Source: Siderastrea radians
Taxonomy: Eukaryota; Cnidaria; Anthozoa; Scleractinia; Rhizangiidae
NCBI GenBank assembly: GCA_964017195.1
Contig: OZ024900.1
Location: 25,814,429-25,878,428 of the forward strand
DNA: 64,000 bases
Direction of reading: 5' to 3'
Below, piece by piece: positions 44,909-55,487 of the stretch. A program made the position numbers and the translations under genes. The notes under the pieces are model-generated. The model did not search any database. It was not told the origin of the DNA and saw only the letters and a program-made list of their open reading frames with translations. The stretch's first letter is position 1. Each line of letters opens with the position of its first letter.

Positions 44909-45610
44909 ATGAGCACAACTTATCATCCATATAAAATTGCACTGACTGATGGACAGAAAAAGAAACTTCAAAAAGCTTATGTTACGAAGACAGCTGTTGG
45001 TCTGAAAGTCAAACCAAACCAAATTGGGCGTGGTGACGAACTTCTTCTCACTGAAACTCAAATCAATCGATTGAAAAAAAGATCGGCGGCAGGGAAAGGA
45101 ATGGTAATAAAATTTAGCCAGACACAGCTTCAGAACACTGCGCAGCGCGGTGGAAATTTGTTTTCTGCTATGTTAGGTTTGGCAAAACCTTTGATAAAGC
45201 CAGCTCTTGGAGCATTAGCAAGTGCAGGTTTGAGTTTTGGCGCTGAAAAGGTGCTGAAAAAGATATTTGGTAATGGTTTTGGACCAAGAGAAATTCAGCT
45301 TTACAAACTTGTTCAGCGAATGACTCCTGCTCAGAAAAAGGCGGCAAAACAATATCTTGTTGGAAAAGGTTTGGTGAAAGGAGGCGGCGCACAATACAGC
45401 GGTTTCCTTGGCATGTTGGCGTCTATCGGAGTACCTTTGGCCCTTGATTTGGTCAGAAAAATAATTGGAAAAGGTATGCAAACGCAACCACCACCACCAC
45501 CACCACGAAGAAGACGATCACCAGGAATACCAAAAGGTAAAGGGATGCAAATTCAACCTCCACCTTTTTATGGAACTTGGGAGGATTATTATCGGTTTAA
45601 AAAAAACTGA
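44909..45610 (+). CDS. PX: PX-like virion protein with hydrophobic segments
   Basis: An intact 233-residue frame. Basic N-terminus with ALTDGQKKKLQKAY and LLLTETQINRLKKR, hydrophobic Gly/Ala segments at residues 84-110 and 163-182, a proline run (193-198) followed by RRRR, and a C-terminal GTWEDYYRF. This layout fits the PX protein of Polintons/adintoviruses, thought to act like adenovirus internal membrane-active or core proteins. TATAATATATA lies 8-16 bp before the ATG. Confidence 0.75.
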   Translation: MSTTYHPYKIALTDGQKKKLQKAYVTKTAVGLKVKPNQIGRGDELLLTETQINRLKKRSAAGKGMVIKFSQTQLQNTAQRGGNLFSAMLGLAKPLIKPALGALASAGLSFGAEKVLKKIFGNGFGPREIQLYKLVQRMTPAQKKAAKQYLVGKGLVKGGGAQYSGFLGMLASIGVPLALDLVRKIIGKGMQTQPPPPPPRRRRSPGIPKGKGMQIQPPPFYGTWEDYYRFKKN

Positions 45611-45612
45611 AA

Positions 45613-46048
45613 TTTGAAGATAAACCTCTTTCCAACATTGACCTGAGAAAATGGTGCAACTTTTTACGAATTCCCATCAAAGGCATTTTTAGCAGAAACG
45701 AAAAAACCCTTGTTTCATTCTCCATGTATTATCAACTTGGATGATTTTGGAAGTTTGGGAACTCACTGGGTATGTTGTTGGCCAAAAGGAAAAGGTCTTT
45801 ACGAGTATTTCGATTCATTTGGGCTTCCACCACCTTTGGAATGGGAAAAAGAAATGTCAATGCACGGGATGACACATTTTTTCAGAAATGACAACCAAAT
45901 TCAATGGGAACAAAGTGTGAGATGTGGTTACTACTGCCTTCTCTTTTTAAACGAAAGAAATAAAGGAACAAGTTTTGCCGATATTTTGGAAATATTCTCA
46001 AACGATTTACTTCAAAATGAGGAAATAGTGAAAAATTATTTTTCTTAA
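45613..46048 (+). pseudogene. PRO: Adenain-like cysteine protease, frameshifted, no ATG
   Basis: The C-terminal 112 residues (frame from 45710) carry the catalytic pattern: His in GTHWVCCW, Asp in FDSFGL, and Gln-x6-Cys in QWEQSVRCGYYC, as in adenovirus-type maturation proteases. The N-terminal part (NIDLRKWCNFLRIPIKG) lies in another frame, joined at a run of six A (45701-45706). The upstream frame opens after a stop at about 45604 without an ATG, so the start is lost or unusual. In the family this enzyme matures capsid proteins. Confidence 0.8.
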
Positions 46049-46073
46049 ATTTTTCTTAAAATTTTTATATATA

Positions 46074-46496
46074 ATGCCTACATTATCTGGTTTTATTTTT
46101 GGTGATTATTATGATGATGAATTGGAATATGAAAAATATGAAAAAGATGAAATAAACTTTTTGGAAAAAAAAATTGAAAACTTAAAAAGTTCAATTGAAA
46201 GTTATAAAAAACAAATAAAAAGTTATGAAAAACAAATAGAATTTGGAAGAAAATTTTTAAACCTTAAAAAAGTAATAATTGAAAATGATGAAGATTATAA
46301 TAAGTTTGAACAAGAAGAAAAAGAAAATTTCATCAACCGCGAACGAAAAATTTTAAGAGAAATTTCTATTTTAAGAAAAGATATTGAAAAAACTAAAAAA
46401 GAAATAAAATTAAATGAAAAAAATTATTATGTAAAAGAGGTTTTTGAAAAAATTATTTTTCATAACTATATAAAATGGAAAAAGTGTACTGTGTGA
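46074..46496 (+). CDS. Coiled-coil protein
   Basis: A 140-residue frame, very Lys/Glu/Asn-rich, with heptad-like repeats across residues 25-115 (INFLEKKIENLKSSIESYKK and so on), so it is probably a long coiled coil. TATATATA directly abuts the ATG (46065-46073). The C-terminus overlaps the start of the next gene (46475). I recognise no family; a virion-internal or assembly protein is possible. Confidence 0.6.
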   Translation: MPTLSGFIFGDYYDDELEYEKYEKDEINFLEKKIENLKSSIESYKKQIKSYEKQIEFGRKFLNLKKVIIENDEDYNKFEQEEKENFINRERKILREISILRKDIEKTKKEIKLNEKNYYVKEVFEKIIFHNYIKWKKCTV

Positions 46497-47558
46497 AAGA
46501 AAAGCGGCACACACCCAATGTAAAAGGGACCGAAAAAGTTATAATCACAAAGAACAATCGAAAACTCTTGAAAGTAAAGTGCGTAAGTTGTGGAAAAATG
46601 AAATCAAGTTTTTTGCTGGGAAACTAGGTGAGCCCTCCCTTGCGGAGGGCAGTGGAATATTCGGTGACGTTGCTATGGCAGTTGGTGATCTTGCAATTAC
46701 AAAAGGAATCCCATATCTTGCGAAAAAAAGTGTTGAAGCTGGAAGATATTACGCTTCTGAAGCTATGAGAGATCCCAAACTGCAAGAGAAAGCAATAAAT
46801 TACACTCTTGACAAAGCCCGCCCAGTTATTCAAAAAGTTGGAAGTGAAATGTTTGATCAACTTTCAACTAAAGTTCGACCAAACCAACGTTACAAAACTG
46901 ACAGACCTGATTTGGATGGCGCCGGATTTGATATACATGCAGCAATTGGAAAATTTCCGAAACCAAAAAAAGGTTGGACATTGCCAGGACATAATTTCAC
47001 AAGGCCATACAATCCTCTTGAAAAGCAGGTTAAATTCAATCCAGAAACTGGTGAAATTCTTGAAATATATCAACAACCAACAGGTGCAACAGATGTGATT
47101 GTAATGCAACATGATGTTGATTATGACGTTTGTTCCAACCGTGAAAAAAAATATGGTGAAAATCTCAAAAAATATAAAAACAAAGCGGATAAAAAAATGG
47201 TGAAGTCTCTTGACGCAGTTCCTTACAAACAGAGGCAGTGGGGTCATGCGGTTGCAAGAAATGCAATCAATGCAAAACAAAAGTTAGGGTTGGGTTTGAA
47301 AAAACAAAAAGGGACTGGTGTTTTGGACAAACCGTTGGATGCAGTTAATTTTGCTGAAACTTTGACAAAAAAATTATTCCTTCCACAAAACCTGTATTCA
47401 ATAGGTATTGGTCAGGTGATATTGCGAAAAATGCTCTCACAGGACCAACTGGTGTCACAAGCAAGAAATTTTGGACTCATCCGAAAAAGGGTACTGTCAT
47501 GCGTTTGGTAAAAAACCCGAAAACAGGAAAATATGAAAATGTTTATGAAGAACCTTGA
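46475..47558 (+). pseudogene. Phospholipase A2-like protein with zinc-ribbon-like N-terminus
   Basis: Three frames make one protein. The N-terminal piece (ATG at 46475 after TATATAAA) resembles a small zinc ribbon with CVSCGKMKSSF, though its first Cys pair is incomplete (YCVKEK). The central piece (46579-47511) has a hydrophobic lead, KAINYTLDKARPVIQKVGSE, LDGAGFDIHAA, LPGHNFTRPYNPLEKQ and the HDVDY catalytic pair typical of parvovirus-type phospholipase A2. The C-terminal piece ends at TGA 47558 with YWSGDIAKNALTGPTGVTSK. Breaks fall at T6 (46608-46613) and A7 (47365-47371). The calcium-loop equivalent reads FTRPYN rather than a Gly-rich loop, so activity is doubtful. Confidence 0.7.
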
Positions 47559-48107
47559 TTGGCGTTTAACCACCATTTATCAAACTCCTTTTTTGCGATC
47601 CAAATTTTTTCTAAGTCTTTTGGAAGGTGGTAACAAAAAATAGTTTTCATAATTTCTTTTTTGTTGGGCCAGCATTCAGAAGGTACCTTTTCAAAATAAT
47701 GGTACAGAAAACAGAATGATGTAGTTCACTGATTTGGTGGTTTCATTCTTAAATTGTGTAATAATTTTACCAAGAAAATCTACCTCTTGGTAAGAAAACA
47801 TTTGGTAAATGTCACATTTCTGTAAAACTTTTTTTAAATAATCATTATTCTGTGGAAGAGCAGTGAAACTTGTTCTCCAACTTTCTTCTTCTTCAAAATA
47901 TTCATAATCATCACATTCAATTACTCTACCACATTTTTTGCATGCACGACAGAACTCATTCACCACATAAATTAATTGCTCATCGCATGAAGGACAACGA
48001 TCAATCTTTTTTGATAACAGGTTTATTTCAATTTTTTTTTGCAACATTTCTTTAATCATTTTCGGCGAAATTTTCTCACCTTGCAAAAAACCAAACGGGT
48101 CGTCCAT
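47543..48107 (-). pseudogene. Zinc-ribbon protein, VLTF3-like candidate, one frameshift
   Basis: The N-terminal frame (48107-47691) has a two-CxxC zinc ribbon: RCPSCDEQLIY (C38, C41) and CRACKKCGRVIE (C56, C59), then an acidic WRTSFTALPQNNDYLKKVLQ. A second frame continues from about 47730 to TAA 47545-47543 with PNKKEIMKTIFCYHLPKDLE and FDKWWLNAN. The layout recalls late-transcription-factor (VLTF3/TFIIB-like) zinc-ribbon proteins of large DNA viruses; that is a suggestion, not a firm call. Its 3' end overlaps the convergent phospholipase-like gene by 16 bp. Confidence 0.5.
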
Positions 48108-48129
48108 TTTTTATTGTGTATAGTATACA
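48108..48129. promoter_or_regulatory. Short divergent promoter gap
   Basis: Only 22 bp separate the minus-strand zinc-ribbon gene and the plus-strand integrase. The sequence is TTTTATTGTGTATAGTATAC, again with an AT-rich TATA-like core. Confidence 0.5.
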
Positions 48130-49130
48130 ATGAGCTCCCGTATTTTCAATATATTGTCAAAAATTTATTACAGCCCGCAAGTGTATTGGAAAGGTTTTGC
48201 AGCAATTAAAAAATTAGCCCAGGCAGCAAAAGTTTCGGAAGATGTGGCTCAAAACTGGTTGATGAAGCAAGCTCTTTGGCAAGTTTATTTACCAGCCCCA
48301 CGGTACATTCCAAGACCGAAATTTGATGTTCCTGTTCCAAACAAAGTTCACCAAGCCGATCTTCTGTATCTCCCACACGATCGCCCACCACGCTTCCGTA
48401 AAACTTTTAAATATGCTCTCACAGTTGTAGATGTGGCCTCTCGATACAAAGAGGCCGAACCGTTGACCACAAAAGAGGCAAAAGAAGTTGCAGCTGCTCT
48501 GGAACGGATTTATAATCGTGGTCCTTTGAAGTGGCCGAAACTGCTTCAGGTCGATCCTGGTCGTGAGTTTATGGGTGCTGTGAATCAACTGCTTTCAAAA
48601 CATAATGTCGAGGTTAGACGTGGTCGTGTGGATATTCACCGTGATCAAGCAATTGTTGAAAGATTCAACCGCACCCTTGCTGAACGGCTGTTTGGACACC
48701 AGTATGGGGTTGAAATAAGCCTCCCTGAGGGGCAGCGGTTCACTGCGTGGGTGACCCGACTACCAGCTGTTATTTCAGCTTTAAATAAAGAAGTTACTCG
48801 ACTGACTGGTCAAAAACCTGTTGATGCCATCAAAAAAAAACTGTTTCATCCAAACCCTCAACACCTTATTTGAGACCTGTTGGTGTGAACGAAAAAAAGC
48901 TCACCTCAGGTTTAAGTGTTCGCTATCTTTATCAACCTGGTGAACTTGAAGGTGGCCGACGAAGAGCTACCGACCCAATCTGGTCTTTGAATGTTTACGA
49001 GATTGAAAAAATTATGATAAAACCAGACGCTCCGGTTATCTATTATTTATTTGAAGGACCAAAACGTTGGTTTGTCCGCGAAGAACTTTTGGTTGTTCCT
49101 CCAGATACACAACTACCACCAGCAAGCTAA
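48130..49130 (+). pseudogene. INT: Retrovirus-like integrase, C-terminus frameshifted
   Basis: Frame 48130-48873 holds an N-terminal helical part and the RNase-H-fold core with the catalytic triad D77 (HQADLLYL), D142 (LLQVDPGREF) and E177 (AIVERFNRT). The C-terminal domain (LSVRYLYQPGELEGG, YYLFEGPKRWFVREEL) follows in another frame to TAA 49128-49130, after a run of nine A (48832-48840). The core catalytic domain is intact. Polinton integrases insert the linear genome and create the short target duplication. Its stop overlaps the polymerase stop on the other strand. Confidence 0.9.
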
Positions 49131-52100
49131 CAATAAAACTCGATCGGTTCTGTGTGAATACCGTCTTCCAATACCCATCGTTTGTCGTAGTAAGCGCTCA
49201 ACCCCAGCTTCTGCTGTTCGTAAGTGACTATTTGTCCATCCCGCATTCTAAAACCTCTATTAGTTGCTATGTCCTTGTTGCCTTCCAATGCTTTTTTAAA
49301 ACGCTGCCATGTGACCTCGTTTTGTTTCTTCGACACCCCTTTCGTGCTGAACTTTTTTTGTTTACCCTCAGGTTCGTCAACGTAATAACATTTTGAACAG
49401 AGTGCTATCATTCTGCTGCCTCCACACTCAAGTTTAAATAGTCCTGGGGTCCGACTGCTCCACTTTTCCCAAGCTAACCATTCTTTCTTTTTTGCCTCAA
49501 ATTCTGTTTGCAGCTCTGGTTTGACGATGTCTTCCAACTTTTCTGCGCTGATTACTATGTAATTGCTGTCTGTGTCCATCTGAATCAATTCGAAATCTTT
49601 TCTCTCAAAATATCTGTCAAGAAAGTCATAATAGAATTCAAGCGTTCGAAGTTTAGCTAGTTGATATACAGCTATTCCTACCTGAAATGGTCTTCTAATT
49701 GTGATCCGGGGCTTTCGGCTTTCCAGCTCTACGCGTAGGCTAATACGCTTCCCCAATTTCGTCAAGATCACTAAAAAATGCGCTTCGTAAAGCTTGGTCG
49801 ACAATCTTTTCTTTTTTTGTGTATATTGTGTTTGTTTGCCTCTCCAAGGCTTCGATGAGCTTTCCATACCCACTATTTCCTAACAGTTTGAATACCTCAG
49901 CCAGCAGCGCCTTGCTTTTTTCTTTATCTCCAGTTCTACGAGCTTCAGTCACTTGATCCACAAACCAAGTGAATATTTTTGTTGGTTGGTAATCAATAGT
50001 CCGATAACCATTTGTAATCACTGCTCCATGTTCAAGATACCATCTAAGAAGAGGTGCGTATAATAATATCTTTTTTGCAGACAATGCCCCCACTAACTTC
50101 TTTCCGTCTCCGCGGTTCCTTTTTGTGTGTTTAAGATAGTCAAGCATATGTTGTGGCACAGCTTCAACAGGGACCTCTTTGTTGTAGAAGAACGGACACA
50201 TTTCCTCAAACTTTGGGTATAAGTGCTTAGGGATCTCTATATCAACTTCTGCAAATCCAAACCATTTTTCTTCTTTGAGCCTTTGTGTCAGTATGGGAGC
50301 GGCGGCTTCGCTATTGTAATGCACGACCCTTCCTTTTTCACAAGGCATGTCTCTTAACATAGTTGACAAATACAAAGCGTTGGCGTCGTAACCCACTATA
50401 TTTTTGCAAAAACGAGGTTCCGCTATTCGATGAGACCTTATTTTCGTAACTCCAACTTCATGTTCTCTTGTGAAAACAAGGCTCGGCCCTCCAACAACAG
50501 CTGCTTTCAACATCTCATACGCTTCTTCGCACGGGCTGTAAAGATCTGCGCCCCTCTCAACACATCCACGGAGCAAGTAATGTAAACTAACACCTGGAAT
50601 ACTTACAGCATCTTTCAAAATATCGATTCCTTTATCAGTGTAAAAAGCACGCATCTTTTCCAGCGCCTCAAGACCAGGAGCTACATCGAGATTATTGTAG
50701 TAACGCAACCAGTCTGCGAAGGTTTTCATCCCTTTTTCTTCAAACAGCTTTTTGCAACCCTCCCATTCGGTTTTTGTGAGAAGATAACACCCTTTCAATT
50801 TTGAAAACCAATGCTCATAGTCAGGAAGCCCTTTGAAATCAAGCTTTTCAGGGCTGTCAAACCATTCGTATGGAAACCAAGATTTTTCACTTTCACATTC
50901 ATAAGCTTTCACCCATTTATCATAACTTGTGCCTGTTCCTAAATAATTTATGATATCAAGAAAACGAGCTTTTTTAGTCAAAATGAACATAATTTTGTTT
51001 CCATTTTTTGCAACTGTTACTCTATCTGCTGTATCAGCTACAAGTTCTGCAAAATGTTTTCTGATAACATTCAAATCATATTTCCCAGAGTTAAACCCAA
51101 GAACTGGCACCTGATTACACCATTCTTCTATTTTTAAACGCTGTGTTTTTACAATCATATTTATATCGTTAGGTATGAAGACTGCTCTTACTTGATCCCT
51201 TATATTTTTCATACGCCTCTCAAGTTCTTTCATAAACTTTTTAACCAAAACCGCAGGGTCTCTTTCACAAATATGAGTTGGTTCTCTTTCTAAAGTATCA
51301 CCAACACTAACAGACGTTGGTACGTGTACGTTTTCGATTGTTAACATGCTTGTTAGTTCCTTCCTCTGTTTATCATCTTTGCGTGATTCAAAGTCAAACA
51401 ATATAAAATGTGGATAACTTTGTGTTTGTGGTTTTGGTAACTTAATATTTTTTTTCTACTTCACAAGACCATACCTCAACTACATGGTATCCAGCAGCTC
51501 GAAGCTTTTGTGTACGTGCAACAGTTGCTTTGAATCTATCTTCTATTGTTTGACCATGATGAGTAATAATTTTATTTCGATTATAAGGATAACATTTTCG
51601 GCATCCATGCCAGTAACAGCCTTGATATTGAAAAACAGTCTTTGTTTCATGGTTATAACCGTCTACAGGCGCACGCTCCACCCATAGGCCTACTCTGGGA
51701 CCCAAAGTCGCCCAAAGTCGCCCAAAGTCGCCTAAAGTCGCCCAAAGTCGCTCTAAGTCGCTCTAAATCCCTTGTATATAGTTTATATATTAATAGTAAA
51801 CTATGTAAAACTTAATGTAGTTTATTTTCAGTTTGCTTGCCAAGGCAGTTGCCTAACCAGAGCCCTATACAATAAAATGCCCAAGGAATCATCCTGGGGC
51901 CCCTAAGTTTCTTGTTGTGACACTTACTAACTCACAGGTTTCACTTAATGCCTTACTTTTTGGCCTGTGACCAATTCGGCAACAACCTTGCTTGCTAGCT
52001 TTTGTTAAGGTCATTGTTGCATGTTTATGTACTACTAATGTCTTTAGTGTGCGGGTCCATACCAACATCACAAGAGGTCATTAGAAATTCCAAGGGGGGT

Positions 52101-53859
52101 GGGGGCAGTGGAGGCTCTTGAAAGCCACCAAACTGGAATTTCCAGAAGGGTGGGGTGGAATAGGGAGTTGGTGGAGCATTCAAACTAAAACATTTTCATG
52201 GGGATAGTTGGATATTTTCTGTAACAATGCATTATGGTGTAACATGATGATTCCCATGTACATGTATACCACAACTGTACTTAGGTTCACCTTGGCATTT
52301 CCAAGTCACTGAAGGTTACCTAAAATTGCCTAAAGTCGCTCAAAATCGCCCAAAGTCGCCTAAAGTCGCCCAAAATCGCCTTAAATCGCCCAAAATCGCC
52401 CGTAATTTTGGACAAAATAAGCTAAAATCGCCTAAAGTCGCCTTAAGTCGCCCAAAGTTACGGCGACTTTGGGTCCCAGAGTAGGCCTACCCATCTTTCA
52501 CCTCCATGTCCGCAAGCAGCGTGGTGGATGTGAATTTTACGAAGTGCTGCTTCTTTTTCAAGCCAGCGAAGAGATTCTGGAGAAGATGAATGTTTTTTTG
52601 GGTAAAAAACCCGCTCAAAAACTGTTTGTGGTAATTCAACTTTTTCGGCCGGACATTTAATCACCGTCTTCCCTTGGGAGCACCTTTCGGCATGACGTTG
52701 AAAACTGCAAGCTTGAGTGAATCTTGTAAGACAATGATCACATACATAAACTTTTGCAAGCTTCGTAATATCTTTTATAACAAAAGAATGGCCTTCATAA
52801 ATTCCGATTGTTAAAATATTTGTTAATTTGGCTGGTGGTGTCCTTCTTAGATGCCACACTACTCCACCATCCTCCAAACGTTCAGGCTCATATACACGAA
52901 TACCCAACCAATCTTTGAAAATTTGTTTTTTATTAAAACTTTTTTCAACCTCATCAAGTTCATTTAAAGATGTTTTACGGCAATCTTGTGGAGCAGCTTT
53001 GAGGTTGAATAAACCTTTTGCAAGTTCCCTTGCTGCCGTAGTACTTCGATCTGGTCTCGAACCTCGGTGAACCGCAATACAACGCCAAAGACATAAATTG
53101 TCTTTGTAAGTGACTAAAGCTATCATATTACGACTATGTGAAAGGTCACGTAGCCAATCTGGTAATGGTCCTGTCCCTAAAAGTGGCTGACGATCAAGAA
53201 CGACCTTTACATCAACATTAAAATGAGCTTCAAACACCCATTTTGTGTTAGGTCTATTAATGTTATCAGAATCCAAACGAAATTTTTCCCGATCACTCAA
53301 CCATTTCTCCGCATCAGAAAAATTATTAAACCATGGTGAGCCTTTGTTAGTGTAATAAACTTCAACCGCCCCATCTTCAATGTTTCGTATCTGATTTGAA
53401 AAAACATGTCTAGCGTAAAACGATGTGTTTACTTTCTCTCTTATTTTTTCCATAAAAACAGATGTTAAATCTTTTTCAAGATCTCGAATAATACGCCATC
53501 TAATGATCCGGCGCCCTCTTTCTTCTTCTCCCTCATATTCAGGAGTATCATATAAATCTAAAATTTCATTTTCATTGATAGTTTGTAACATTTCGAATTT
53601 TTTCTCGAGGAATTGGATCAAACTTTCTCAAAATTTCTTGTGTTTTTCTCCCCCTTCTACGTGGTGGAGCAGTTGGTTGATATGTTTTTGGAATTAATGG
53701 TTTCTTTTCCACTTTCTCAGAAATTGGTTCATCCAAAATGTTTTTAATAGTTTTTCGAACAGCAGGAGCGTCCTCTGCAAATAATTGCTCTAAAGCTTGT
53801 AACGTTGCTGGATCTAGTTCTTTCAATAGCTCTTCAATGTTTATGTTTTGTGCAGTCAT
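49127..53859 (-). pseudogene. POLB: Protein-primed-type DNA polymerase B, multiply disrupted
   Basis: Fragments in order: 53859-53572 (N-terminus within the right TIR), 53621-52458, 51705-51442, 51401-49740, 49873-49127. Visible parts are: a C2H2 finger (YVCDHCLTRFTQACSFQRHA), a VFQYQGCYWHGC nuclease-like patch, exonuclease motifs FDFESR, FNSGKYD and YNNLD, polymerase motif A (GYDANALYLS), motif B (LLGNSGYGK) and motif C (DTDSNY). Breaks: a frameshift near 53625, an 803-bp MITE (51686-52488), a frameshift at eight T (51450-51457), and a frameshift near 49745. It should replicate the element from the terminal repeats; this copy cannot make the full protein. Confidence 0.92.
51686..52488. mobile_element. 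803-bp MITE inserted in the polymerase gene
   Basis: Flanked by a 6-bp duplication ACCCAT (51680-51685, 52489-52494). Perfect 27-bp inverted ends begin AGGCCTACTCTGGGACCCAA. Both subterminal zones are arrays of CGCCCAAAGTCG/CGCCTAAAGTCG 12-mers (51707-51775 and 52320-52462). No coding capacity. Superfamily not assigned; a 6-bp duplication is unusual among cut-and-paste families. Confidence 0.93.
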
Positions 53860-54116
53860 TCCAACTCGGATATAACATTGATTTGTTAACCTTTAATTTA
53901 AAATTTTTTTTGGTGGGGCGGTTTATTTTGGTTAAGTAGTATATCCGGTAGTTAACAAATACTTCCTGATTGTCAGAGGTTTATTTTCGAATTTAAAAGC
54001 TTCTTTTATATTATTTATGCGACGCAAGGAGCTTAAATAATATAAAAGAAGCTTTTAAATTCGAAAATAAACCTCTGACAATCAGGTGGTATTTGTTAAC
54101 TACCGGATATACTACT
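53750..54116 (-). repeat. Right terminal inverted repeat, 367 bp
   Basis: Inverted match to 35966-36332 with two mismatches. It contains the polymerase start region (ATG 53859-53857 and 37 codons), the leader and the terminal palindrome. Confidence 0.95.
53935..54116. repeat. Terminal palindrome in the right TIR (hairpin)
   Basis: Arms 53935-54017 and 54034-54116 with loop 54018-54033; mirror of the left end, same two arm mismatches. Confidence 0.95.
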
Positions 54117-54121
54117 TCTGT
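54117..54121. other. Right target-site duplication of the Polinton (TCTGT)
   Basis: Direct copy of 35961-35965, immediately outside the right terminal repeat. Confidence 0.8.
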
Positions 54122-54143
54122 CGTAACATTGAAAAGCAAACTA

Positions 54144-55012
54144 CCGTATTTTCTCGGTTAAACGCCGGGCCCCGAATAAACGCCGGGTTCAAATAAACGC
54201 GGGTCTACAGGGCCGAGTTTAAAATAAACGTCCCCGGCGTTTATTCGAGGTCCCGGCGTTTATTTGAGGTGCCGGTCTACAGGGCCGAGTTGAAAATAAA
54301 CGCCCCCGGCGTTTATTCGAGGTCCCGGCATTTATTTGAGGTGCCGGCATTCGAGATGGGTATACTAAATCAGGATTGTGTGTCGTAACTGCATACTAGT
54401 TCTCTTTTTACCATTATATTTGAATTTATACACTGAGATTCACAAGTACAATTGTACTTCTAACTAAAACAGATGAAACAAACGACGCATCAGGTATCGT
54501 GCCAAGGCTCTTAAGTCATGGTTACTTTTCTGCGGGCTTGTACATCAGGCAAGGGTCATCCCGAGAGTCTCTCCAGCGTTAATCTCCAGCAGTTCCTTGA
54601 ATCATTCCATAATTTTGCCTTTCTTAGAACTGATGGAGCAGGAACCTCGCCACCACCTTGTTTTAAATTGCTTGCACAGTATGTTTCGAGCAGTTACCGA
54701 TACACTTTCTCCATGTTTCACGGAGAAATGTAACGTTGAGAAGAGTTCCTGCGAGTGGTGTTTTTTTGATAAATAACTTACTGGATTCACTTAGATGAGA
54801 CAAAGTTGATAACATTATTTATTAAAATAGCATTTTTTTAACTTTTCTATCAAAATTTTGGTTCTTGGTTCAATAAACCTCCTGTACTGATATTAAAAAA
54901 TTCATGGCTAAAAAATGCATTTAATAAATAAATGCCGAGCCCCGAATAAACGCCGGGTGTACGTCGCCGAGTTTTAAATAAACGCCCCCAGCGTTTAATC
55001 GAGAGAATACGG
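54144..55012. mobile_element. TA-flanked 869-bp non-autonomous transposon
   Basis: TA flanks both ends (54142-54143, 55013-55014). Inverted ends begin CCGTATTTTCTCGGTTAAAC and, on the right, CCGTATTCTCTCGATTAAAC. Both subterminal zones repeat GGCGTTTATT/AATAAACGCC words. A TA duplication suggests a Tc1/mariner-type family. It starts only 22 bp beyond the Polinton target duplication. Confidence 0.75.
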
Positions 55013-55014
55013 TA

Positions 55015-55487
55015 ATCTTGAATAAAGACTCCCACGAGGATTCCCCGCGGACACTCGTTTGTCCACCAAGAGGAGACAGCTGCAGAATAAAATAAGTTCA
55101 TCGATGAAATTAAACATCAGTGAGGGAACAAAACACGCAAAATGTGTGTCTCCTTTTATAATTGTTTTGATATAAAAGACAAAAATGGTAAATACTAATG
55201 GCGTTTCCTTAATAAAAATAGAAAAAACACACTTCAAAACGAGCAGCTGCCGGTTGTTTTCGGTGGTGCTGTAGTAATACTGATTAATTGCATACATAAC
55301 CACAAATAAAGGTAGGTTTTGTCATAACAATCCAACCAATAAGAAACTGTTGACAGCAATTGCGTGAAAGTACAGCACGATAATAATTCATTATGAACCC
55401 TTGTCAACGAAAATGAGAACAATGGCCGGCCGGCTTGCAAACTGAAGAATTAACGTTTGCCTGTTTTCGGCCAAAAACCATTCGAGA
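55015..55487. other. Upstream region of the channel gene; nothing decisive
   Basis: Expected to hold the promoter and 5' UTR of the plus-strand channel gene. No clear motif or gene. Confidence 0.35.

Larger units (their letters stand above)
35966..54116. mobile_element. Maverick/Polinton (adintovirus-like) element, 18.15 kb
   Basis: Bounded by TCTGT direct repeats and by 367-bp terminal inverted repeats starting AGTAGTATATCCGG. It holds the defining Polinton set: protein-primed-type polymerase B, retrovirus-like integrase, packaging ATPase, adenain-like protease, major capsid and penton proteins. Capsid-block genes run rightward from 41390; the ATPase, fibre and small genes run leftward from 41355; integrase and polymerase converge near 49128. 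Intact genes (capsid, penton, ATPase) coexist with many frameshifted ones and a MITE-split polymerase, so this copy is probably not self-sufficient. Confidence 0.95.

Noticed and set aside
35966..54116. Frameshifts explained as spliceosomal introns
   Set aside because: At the breaks coding resumes within a few bases, usually across a homopolymer, with no GT-AG interval removed.
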